From positions 62,001-126,000 of the forward strand of contig JABYQS010000046.1 of the NCBI GenBank assembly GCA_022592435.1: 64,000 nucleotides of DNA, given 5' to 3'. The notes beneath the pieces were generated by a model that was not told the origin of the DNA, searched no databases, and worked only from the letters and a program-made list of their open reading frames with translations. Below are positions 38,347 through 47,485 of this stretch, piece by piece (the first letter of the stretch is position 1; every line of letters begins with the position of its first letter). The stretch comes from Cerioporus squamosus (taxonomy: Eukaryota > Basidiomycota > Agaricomycetes > Polyporales > Polyporaceae). A program made the translations under genes and the position numbers.

Positions 38347-40068
38347 TTAGTAACCACCGTGCCAGTTCGTCTCAGTAGGATTGCAGTTGCCGTGCCAATC
38401 GAAGTCGATAGACTCGGGGCGAGAGTTGTCGCGAGTCTCGTCTACACCAAGCTCCGAGTAGTATCCCAGAGTCGGACTAGTCCCTGCACTACTCTCGGGT
38501 TTGCTGACGGTAGCAACGTCAGTGCGTCGTCAAAGAGGATAGGACTTCATCGTACTCACTCATTGGCGTCTTGATCAACTTGATCCTTCTCATTGACGTC
38601 GTCAGCAGAATGGTCGTCCATCTCCGAATGTCCGTCATTAGCGGAAAAGTTACTCCGCCCTTCTTCTGCACTAAAAATGTACGGCTTCATTACGAGGCAG
38701 TATGGCGACGAGAGGTAGAGGTACTCACGTTATGTAGGCCTTGAAAGCTTGATGCGCAGACCGGGCGTCCTTGTACAGGTTCTCGAGCAGCTTCTGCTCC
38801 GGCCCTTGGAAGGCGCTCTCGGTCTTGGACATCTTGAGGACGGGCTCTTTCCCTTCTCTCGAACGCAGATGTATCTCCCTCACAACGGTCTCCTTCCAGG
38901 AACGCCACACCCTGGTATCGTTAGGGAGCATGTCGTCTAGCAGTTTCCGCAGCGAGTGCGGGTCCATGCACTGCGAAGACGAGAGTACAAGCATGACGAA
39001 GACCACCATAGCAGTCCACGACCGTAGCCGATACTTGTACATGGTGGGGTCGCGGAGCACCGTTTCCACGAGGATACGCCGCTGAATGCTCTCCTTGTCC
39101 AAGGAAGAGAGAAACGAGCTGTACACCCAGGAGACGGCGAGTGATGACAAGAACATGATCTGGCCAAAGATCGTGCCCTGTGGGACGAGAAGAAGTTGGA
39201 GGAGGAATTGGACGGTGAGAAGTACTGACGAGCTCCCGATATCATGGTAGCTCGGGTGGCTCTTGTACACCAGTGAGAAGCGACCCCTGGTGATTGGGTT
39301 TACAGCCCCTTCTGCACCCCGCAAGATCACCACCTGCTCGTTGGCGTTGTCCATCAAGTAGCCGTCTCCTGGTGGCGCGCCGGCGGCTGGCTCAGGGTGA
39401 GTGAATGTGAATGTTCCCGACCCGATCACGTAGGAGGACACTCCACTGCAGAGCATGCCAAAGCCAATCATGGCGCAGCAGTACCAATCCGCAACGAATG
39501 CGCATGAGAGGCATGCCGCAGCAGAGGCCAGGATGGGGAGGAAAGAGAGTCGATTGGTGACAGACACCTCAGTGTCTTGAGGCTTGAGCTCTTTGGGAGG
39601 GATATGGTTCAGAGAGACGATGGTCACTTCGACGGGGTTGGTTTGACGAGAATCGGCTTCCCCATCCCATCCCTGCCTCGGCTGATTCTTGCACTCCCGG
39701 CACAACAGGTAGGACAGATGGCCCGTCTGGTCCATGTTAGTGCCCGAATGCACCGCACGGTAGCGCGGTCCAACCTTCCCATCGAGCTCGAAGAGGACGG
39801 CAGGATTGTCGGTGACACCGGGATAGAGACCGCACCAGAGGCGATGCTGAGCCAGCCGACCGTAACGCTTCGCGATCTCGTAACTCCCGGGAGAGTTGTA
39901 CCAACCCAACCACTTCCGCCCTTCATACAGGCTCACCGTGCCCATCGCTGATACAGCGACATCACCGCCGAAGAAGCCGGCGACACCGGAGATGTCGAGG
40001 TTGAGGGTGGAGTCACGGAGAGGGATGTGGTCGGTGGGGATGACTGGCATAGCAGGGACGGAGGTCAA
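38347..40068 (-). CDS. Unrecognised multi-spanning membrane protein, paralogue B
   Basis: Family not recognised; the closest relative in the window is A. Three exons, 38729-40068, 38560-38670 and 38347-38503, join in phase to 535 residues. The large first exon carries the shared core: NLDISGVAGFFGG, YNSPGSYEIAKRYG, GPRYRAVHSGTNM, about five hydrophobic segments in the same order as A, GAVNPITRGRFSLVY, VPQGTIFGQ and LLPNDTRVW. The two small exons add about 90 residues of hydrophilic, Asp/Glu/Ser-rich tail that A and C lack, ending WHGNCNPTETNWHGGY. Both introns (58 and 56 nt) have GTGAGT donors and the tail stays open in the predicted frame, which supports it. A TATATA-like string lies near 40174-40180, about 110 bp before the ATG. 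Function unknown. Confidence 0.8.
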
Positions 40069-41507
40069 GGTGGCACCAAGCGGCGAGGGTGGATGGAAGG
40101 GGGGCTAGTAGGACAGGCACGAATGCCCGCGCGCAAGTCTGGGAGTCGGGATGGGGCATAGTGGCCCTGCGCGCATATATGGGAGAAGGAGGTAGCACCG
40201 CTGGACAGGCCTCATGTCGTTGCTTCTATGCAGCGCATCGTGCATGGGCGCAAACGCTCGTCAGCTATTCTGACCCTGACCAAGGCTACGTATAGTGCCT
40301 GCTGTGCTTACCGATAGGATGTGGGAACAACTCTCGAGAAGTCTCGGAAGGATCGATCCGGCAATAGGCTCGGATTCTGAAGCGACTCTCCGAAGGACGT
40401 ATATGCCAGAGAGGACGGGCATGCGTCCTCTTGTGGAAGGACCAAGGCTGTGAGAGAACCATGCGATATTAGGTTCTGTCGTCCTTGCATGGATGAGAGA
40501 CTGCGCAGCGGCCTTACGTGCGCGGCGGCCTCCCATCCTCTGTCCACATAGGTGCTTTGGCAACATCTGCAGAAGGTGGCCATGAGCGCGAGTACTGCGC
40601 AGAGCAAGTATCAGACTTCAAGCAAACGAACCGTGTATCCTTGCAATGCACCATCTGGGCCGAGCAACCCGGCTCGAACAGGGGGACGGATGTTGAAGAT
40701 CTATTCATGAGGGGACTTCTCAGTTCACCCACCTCTTGGCTGTGCCGACACAGTTCGCTGGGCTATGTAGTCCAGCGAGCTGCATGTCGCCGTGGACCTC
40801 GTGTATGTGGTTCGGAAGACGCCAAGCAAGCCTTGAGCGCTACGTCATGGTCTAGTTGCTCCCATGCGCCCACATCGAAGTTCCCATGCAGTCGAGCACC
40901 GTGACTGGTAGCAGGGGTCGACAAGGTCCTCATCGCCAAAATATGGACGTACGCCGATAAGAGAACGATATGCGGGCAGAGCCCTGTCAAGAGGATGAGC
41001 GGGGTGATACGGGTCGACGTGTCAGAACAGGCTCCCGTACCCTAGAGGACTTACCAAAGTCAAATCGCTTGCATAGACCGATGAGGAGACTTGGGTGCTC
41101 GAGCTAACCTTCAAGGGAGGGACATAGGGAAGGTCAAGCAAGATCGATGGCGTGCGCAAGTTGAGCGCTTGAGCACCTCACCATCTCCTCAAGCCCACTT
41201 GCTTATGTAGGCGGATATGGGGACGGAACCCATCGCATTACAAAACATTACGATACAAAAGGAGCATCATAGGCCAACAAAATAGGCAACAGGAGCATCA
41301 GTACAACGACGAGAGATCGTTCAGAAGCAGTCTAACAAGGTGAATAGATAGCCACGGGAAGCGGGAGTCGGACACAGATGGAGGACTACAGGGATAGAAA
41401 ACGTACCTCGTACAATAAGCATTCGTCCTACTAGTAAGATCTACAAGGTGTTGGTAAGGTTGGGTATCTACGAAAGAGGGTATAGGTAACACACTGTCTG
41501 AATTCCC
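40069..41507. other. 1.4 kb gene-free spacer between paralogues B and C
   Basis: Long for this gene-dense window. Minus- and plus-strand frames of up to 128 codons occur around 40260-40990 but show no domain, signal peptide or consistent splicing. The B promoter is at the left and the C 3' UTR at the right. It could hold a decayed gene copy: I looked for the paralogue motifs YNSPGSY and VPQG in translated frames and did not find them. Confidence 0.45.
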
Positions 41508-42746
41508 CTAGAATTTTGAGCCGGACAGCTTCGCGAAACCGTCCACAGCGGCCTGTGCATCTCCGAATAGAGTCGTGAGGAGTTTGGTCTCGTCGGCGGA
41601 GAAAGCGGGTGCGTCATGTAACTGCACAATAGCGAAGTCGGGCTTCTCCTCCCGTAGCCTCCTGGCGACCGTCTGCCTCCAGAACCGCCACACGGGCGTG
41701 TTGTTGGGGAGGAGGAGCGCCAGTTGCTCTTCGACGTTCGCAGGCTTCAGGACCTGCATGAGGAACACTGCAGTAGTAGTGCGCGTCCCGAGGCTGTGGC
41801 GCTTCATGGACGGAGCCTTGAGCAGGTCCTCCAGTGCGAGGCGCTCCCACGCAGCCTGCTCTTGACGGGACACATAGGCGTTGTAGAGCCAGGAGATAGC
41901 CATAGACAGCAAGAATATGAACTGGCCGAGGATTGCCCCCTGAGGGACGAAGATGAGCTGGAGGAAACACTGAACGGTCAAGAGGGTGCTCGACGTCCTG
42001 AGCCTGCGGTGCGATCCTTCATCCGGGAAGCGCAGAGTGAACCGTCCGCGCGTCACGGACGCCACTGCACCCTCGGTACCCTTCAAGACGATGAACTCGG
42101 TCCCATTCTCGAGGTATCCGTCTCCGGCAGGCGCACCTGGAGTGGTGACGGGACGAGTGAACGTAAGGTCGCCTTGCTTCAGGCCAGACGACGCCACGCC
42201 GTTGCAGACCATACCGGCGACAATCATCGAAGCTGTCTTCCAATCGCCAATGACGGCACAAGCGGCGGCAGCGGCGGCACTGGCAGCGATGGGAAGGATG
42301 ACGAGCGTATGGACCTTTGCGACAGGGTGTACTTCGCTGTCAGGCGCGTCTGGGAGCTCGACCACGGTGACGGAAGAGGGAGTTGTCACCCGCCCTTCGA
42401 CGACGTTGACTGCCAATGTCTTGGAACGGTCCATGAGCGCCTTCGCCATAGGACCTGTCTCGGGAATGATGGTGCCGGAGAATGCGGCTGTATACTTCGG
42501 TCCGCGCGCGAAGTCGGCACTAGGAGACAGTGTGAATGGGTCGGCACTGACGCCAGGATGGAGTCCGTCGAAAACCCTGGACTTCGCGAGGGCGTCATAG
42601 CCCTTTCCAGCCGCGTAACTCCCGGGGGAGTTGTAAGCACTAGGAAGCAGTCTACGTCCAAGGATGTGCGCGATCTGCGTGGCTCCGAGGTGTTCATCGC
42701 TGCCTGCGAACCCTAGGAGACCGGCCGTGGAGAACGTTTCTGACAT
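41508..42746 (-). CDS. Unrecognised multi-spanning membrane protein, paralogue C
   Basis: Single-exon coding region of about 412 residues, the most diverged of the three. It keeps YNSPGSYAAGKGYD, GPKYTAAFSGT, DLTFTRPVTTPGAPAGDG, GAVASVTRGRFTLRF, the hydrophobic pair around VPQGAILGQF, LGTRTTTAVF and LLPNNTPVWRFW, with hydrophobic segments in the same order as A and B. The frame is open from 42902, but a GTGAGT donor at about 42819 with an acceptor just before the ATG at 42746 suggests a 5' UTR intron, and starting at 42746 aligns the N-terminus with A and B. A TATAAG box (minus strand, 42916-42921) sits at a fitting distance for that model. No C-terminal extension as in B. Function unknown. 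Confidence 0.78.
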   Translation of the reverse strand: MSETFSTAGLLGFAGSDEHLGATQIAHILGRRLLPSAYNSPGSYAAGKGYDALAKSRVFDGLHPGVSADPFTLSPSADFARGPKYTAAFSGTIIPETGPMAKALMDRSKTLAVNVVEGRVTTPSSVTVVELPDAPDSEVHPVAKVHTLVILPIAASAAAAAACAVIGDWKTASMIVAGMVCNGVASSGLKQGDLTFTRPVTTPGAPAGDGYLENGTEFIVLKGTEGAVASVTRGRFTLRFPDEGSHRRLRTSSTLLTVQCFLQLIFVPQGAILGQFIFLLSMAISWLYNAYVSRQEQAAWERLALEDLLKAPSMKRHSLGTRTTTAVFLMQVLKPANVEEQLALLLPNNTPVWRFWRQTVARRLREEKPDFAIVQLHDAPAFSADETKLLTTLFGDAQAAVDGFAKLSGSKF

Positions 42747-44276
42747 GTTGGTGGCGGATCTGACCGATGCACTCAGCGATGGTCTATCGAAAGTGACTAG
42801 TGAGTATATGAACTCACCTCGAGACGTTCTCTGTTGCGGGATCGAGAGAGCGGATACGAGAGGAAGTGGGGGAAAGTCGCTAAGGTGGGAGTTGTATGAC
42901 ATGTGGTGGAAGTTTCTTATACGCGCACATGCGCAAGGTTTGCTTTAGGCGGTTCAAGGCTGTGCGTATACACGACGTGACTGGTGACTGGATACTTAAA
43001 GACTGAAAGGGAACAATCGGCGAACCTTATTTAAGCGCTGCTCAATTGCCGAGCGCGAATCCAGATAACGAGACAACGAACAGCCTTCGAATATCCGAAG
43101 GTTCTTTCTCTAGACGTTGTCGGTGCATCGACTCTTGCTGTGTCATCTGTAGGCCCTAACAGTTGCCCGTTCCCAGTGTAACAGGGCGCTGCATCGAAGT
43201 CTGCTTTCTGGCAACCTGTCCGAGATTCTTCAGCCAATTGTAAGACCAGAGAGCAGTGCATGATATCCGCATACAACGATTATTTGCGCCTTAAGCCCAA
43301 GTCGAGCCATAGCCTGGCCAGATGCTCTGCAAAGGCTACTTCTGGTGTATTCGCATTCGAGAGAAGGACAGCCCGCACATGTATATTGCGTTCACAGCCG
43401 TCGGTGGTGTCACCTCCATAGGATGCGACTCCACATGAGTGTGTTTAGTGGAGGAGCACTAGTGGGTGGAGCAGAAGCGAAAATAGCACCGGAGCTCTAG
43501 TCTGGAGATAGAGATAGGTTCTACAAGAGCAACCCCGGACGACCACACTACGTGGTGCATAGAAGAAGGGACGTACATTGCTCTCGAGGTCGAGAACAGC
43601 CTGAAGGACGCAGAGCGTGAGGTTACCCTGCTTGTCGGCAGAGATTATTGCCGACAGCCTACCCGCCCTACTTCGGGTTACATTCTTGCAAACATAGCCT
43701 GAAGCGAGTGGTCTTACTGCGTCCCACGGCGTAGCATGTGTCCTGTCCTGGGGCGTCAGCGGAGAGTTTGACCAGTGCGGCGTATATGCCTTCGTATCCA
43801 GGATCGTCGTAACCACATCCTGGCATGGTTCCCATGTAAGCATGACTGCGACAAAGAAATTGAGTAGTCATGGCACACCCTCACATACTGGAATATCCCG
43901 CTCCAAGCAGGGCGACGTCGACTTTGAGTGCGGTTCGTCTGTCCCTGCGGAGCAGCTGCCTGGTACTAGATCCCGCCTGCAAAAAGAGAGTGGAGAAGAT
44001 TAGTATGCCAGGCATATCAGGTTCAGAAGTAAGTGTTGCGTCGGGGAGAGAGGGAGTCGGACTAGGACCTAGTGGAGGCTGAGGCCTGAGGAGGAAGACG
44101 AGCCTCGCGCTGAAGCGCTCGGAGTCTACTACAGCCACAGACGCGCTTACATGGGCCATGCGCCCGTTTGGGCGCGTCGAATCGCGACTTGCACCCTGAC
44201 CACCACGTTTCCCGCCAAGACAGGGCGCGCCTTCCATGCAGCAGCACGCGCTCTAGCCTGGACTGCACGTTCAACA
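42747..44276. other. 1.5 kb region without a firm gene
   Basis: Right of paralogue C. It contains that gene's leader and TATA-like box (42916-42921), then about 500 bp in which I see nothing, then a doubtful minus-strand gene (43490-44160) given separately. The part next to 44276 must include the promoter of the polynucleotide kinase gene. Confidence 0.45.
43490..44160 (-). other. Doubtful small minus-strand gene
   Basis: Splice-like signals suggest exons: an acceptor TTTTTGCAG at about 43979, an exon to about 43905, a well-formed intron (GTATGT to TCGCAG, about 43858-43904) and an exon down to a GTACGT donor near 43576. The joined frame reads through about 130 residues with SIMLTWEPCQDVVTTILDT and ASGYVCKNVTRSRAGRL. 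However, a second frame of the main exon is also long and open (CGYDDPGYEGIYAALVKL), no start codon with a convincing first exon is seen, and I recognise no family. Listed so it is not lost; it may be non-coding. Confidence 0.2.
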
Positions 44277-46124
44277 ATGTCAAAAGCTCAAAGTAGATCT
44301 TTTCTGAGTATCTGGACGCTGGCCCGTAAGACTCAACATGGTTGCTCTTTAGCAAAGAAACGACCTGCGGATGGCCAACTCGGACCGGATTCAAAGCAAC
44401 AGAAGTGCAAGTCTTCATGCTCTTCGTGTAGTGATTATGTCTCAAGGTTCCTCCAGTATTCCCGATATTTGCTAAGCCAGGCGAGGCGTCCGGTCAATCG
44501 ACCTCCTCGTTCCACTGGATCACTCCCGCGCTCGGCCCGAAGCGTTCCTGCCTGCATGGCAAGAACGGCACGCCGAAGAGCTTGCCCAAGGTAGCGGCCT
44601 TTGATTTGGACGGGTGCATAATACAGTCGAGCTTCCCGAAGAAGGGTGCACCGCCGAAGTTCGAGTGGTGGCGCAAAGATGTACCCAAGAAGCTCAAGGA
44701 AGTCCACGAGCAGGGGCACGTCTCCGATATGCTGAACTTTCGCGGGTAGCTGATGTGCCGCGGCCCGTTGCCTTGCAGGTACAGTGTCGTCATCATCACC
44801 AACCAGGCGTTGCGGACTAGCGCATTGATCAGTGACTGGAAGAAGAAGATACCTCTCATCGCCAACGCGGTATGTAACCACCTTCTCTTTCCACTCTATA
44901 GGCTGCTTAGAACATCATCTCTCTGTAGCTCTCCGACGTGCCGTTCCATATTTTCGCAGCCACGGAGAAGGATGGGTATCGCAAACCAATTCCTGGCATG
45001 TGGTATGAGCTTGAGCAAATCTTCGCCCAGGACGACGTCCGGATAGGTCTGTAGAGCCTCCGCGTAGCCGCATGCTTCCATCTAATTGCATCGCAGATAT
45101 GTCGGCGTCTTTCTTTGTGGGAGACGCAGCCGGTCGCCCAAATGATCACTCGTCCACAGACAGGAAACTCGCATTGAACATAGGGATACCCTTCTATACC
45201 CCAGAGGTGATCACCCTTCGTGCGTTTACGGTCGACTGTGATGAAACCTATCGTTCACCAGGAATACTTCCTCAAGCTCCCAGCTGCGAAATATACGCTC
45301 CCCGGGTTCCACGTCTCGTCGCTCCCATCGGAAGGTGGGCTAACCCTCCATCCTTCTTCCGACTGCTCACTGATCGTTAACGTGCGACAGAGAAACGCAT
45401 AGTGCCCTCAGAGCCACCGATTTTACCTGCGGCATCTTCCCCCGAACTCGTTATATTCGTGGGTTATCCTGCGCTAGGGAAGTCTTCGTTCTTTCGGACG
45501 CAATTTGCGCCCGCAGGATATACGCATATCAACCAAGACACGCTGAAGACGCGAGATAAGTGTGTCAAGGCGGCGGCAGAAGCTCTGAAAGCAGGCCAAA
45601 GTGTCGTAGTCGGTTGGTGACTTCCACGTTATGCGTTGGAAGACAAGGGTGGTCATTGAGGAGCGCCGTAGACAATACCAATCGGGACGTGCAAACACGC
45701 AAGTTTTACGTCGACTTAGCGAAGAAACATGGTGTCCCGGTTAGGTGAGGTCTCATATATCTTACTCTATGCGGCTACTCATCAGGCTGGAAGATGTTTT
45801 TACTTCGCTGGATCGCTGGAGCTGGCTTGGCACAACAACCTGTATCGCGCCTTCAATTTGCCAGAGTCTCTCACTGCTTCACAGGTACGCTATACCGTAT
45901 CAGCATGTTCACGATGCGCCCGCTAATGTTCTCTCAATTGCCATGCTGTTCAGCCGAAGCGAGAACTGCTCCCATACAACGCATTCACCAGCTTTCGCGC
46001 GAACTTCCAGGAACCTACTGTTGATGAAGGGTTCTACGAGGTACGCACGGTGAACTGGCAATTTGAAGGCGATGAAGAGGCCAGGAAACGATGGAGCATG
46101 TGGCTACAAATCGACGGCAAATGA
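44277..46124 (+). CDS. pnk1: Bifunctional polynucleotide kinase 3'-phosphatase
   Basis: DNA end-repair enzyme that removes 3'-phosphates and phosphorylates 5'-hydroxyls so breaks can be ligated (fission yeast Pnk1, human PNKP). Seen in order: [15 protein letters not shown] leader, HAD phosphatase motif [11 protein letters not shown] (nucleophile Asp and DxD), VVIITNQ (motif II), KPIPGMW and [21 protein letters not shown] (motif IV), then the C-terminal kinase with P-loop [19 protein letters not shown] and the family ending [13 protein letters not shown]...WLQIDGK. Unlike budding yeast Tpp1, both domains are kept. There is no FHA domain, as is usual in fungi. About eight exons with short introns. 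The 5' end is least certain: the ATG at 44277 with a donor at about 44430 restores phase, but the first 40 residues have no family support. Confidence 0.9.
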
Positions 46125-46346
46125 TGTATACAGCATGCCTGGTATCATCAGGTGCTTCAGTGCACCCATATTATAACTTATACCTTACGATATTGCGACC
46201 ACTCGCATCCACATCACCGCTCCTTCCCGCTTTGTGCCGCGCCTCCAACTCGTTCGTATTTGCACAATCGGGGAATACACTTCGTCTACAGTATATGCTA
46301 CAATGTTGCGTGCGTGGAGCCGTGCAAGGTTTGCGCTCGTCGAGGA

Positions 46347-47196
46347 TCACTCGTCCTCCACTTTCTTCAATCCACTCACATCTCTCGTGCCCCTGTAGAA
46401 ATCGGCGACCATCAACGGCAGACTGAGAAGGACCTGGTTGGACACGTACATGACTGGGAGGCCGAAGATGTCAATCGCGTCAATCCTCGTCTCGTCCTCG
46501 CCACCCAAGTTTGACACGACGAAGATCTGCAGCCGTTGGTCAGTTCATGCCCGGCATATGCGCCGCTGCCATCTCAGTGGGGTGTCCGCAACGCGACCCC
46601 GCCGCAGTGCAAGTCGCAGCTCGCCACAGCGAAAACACTTACGTGCAGACTTGTTACGGATTGGAACCGCACGAAACGTAACGGGATCTTCTTCCCTTCG
46701 GCCACGTCCTCCTCAGTCAGCTCAATCTCCTGCAAGCATTCGCCGCCATCTTCCACGTCCGAGAAGGTCAGCGACGGCCGGTTTATGTACAAGCGGATGG
46801 TCTTCGGGCCCTGCTCGACATTCTTCGACTGTATTGATATAGAGCGAATCTTCACGGTCTGGTTGAACTATCAACCCGCATATAAAGCACCGCGTCAGCG
46901 ATATCGCGGGGGAGAGAGAGCACAAGGGGTTGAACGCACGGAGATGTTGATCAGCAGCTGCTCGTCTGCTTCACTCAGGACATACGCGTCTCCCGTGTTC
47001 TTCTTACGCCCCTCGACGATAGCCTTGAATGTATGCTCCGGCGACTCGTTCAGACACGTAACCTGGGGAGTGTCGAGGTGTTCAAGGAGCGAAATCTGGG
47101 AACGTACGCGCGACACAACGCGTCGGTCAGCGCCACAGAACAATGAAGAACAGTCTTGGACATCGCGGTCTTGTTGCTCACCTCGGTATCTGCCAT
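46347..47196 (-). CDS. PITH-domain protein (PITHD1-like)
   Basis: Small soluble protein consisting of a PITH domain, which in TXNL1 binds the 26S proteasome; free-standing PITH proteins are conserved but poorly characterised. Spliced from MADTE, an exon ISLLEHLDTPQVTCLNESPEHTFK, an exon with KIRSISIQSKNVEQGPKTIRLYINRPSLTF and one with IFVVSNLGGEDETRIDAIDIFGLPV, and a last exon GTRDVSGLKKVEDE. The final intron was inferred because it restores the known ending after FGLPVM. No thioredoxin domain precedes it. Roughly 200 residues, the usual size. It converges with the polynucleotide kinase gene across about 220 bp. Confidence 0.92.
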
Positions 47197-47485
47197 GTCT
47201 TGGTTTCTGACCAACAATATATGCGGCTGCTGGTATCTGGAGATAGTACAGAGACTCGGAAAGCGTGGTATGAGTTTGGATTAAAGACGAGCGTACAAAG
47301 GCGATCGAGGAGACTACTATAAGTTTCGTGATGACGCGCAAGAGAGATTAGATAAGATCAAAAGGCACAGGGAATGCGACCAGAGTGAACTCGAAGGGGG
47401 AAGAAATACAGCAGCTACCTTCCCAGCCATAGTTAAGACACCAACCCCCAAGGTATACAACGAACGTATGTGATCGTCCGAGCCA

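Noticed and set aside
40069..41507. Decayed fourth copy of the membrane-protein family
   Set aside because: None of the shared motifs was found in translated frames of the spacer; a sensitive translated alignment could still change this.
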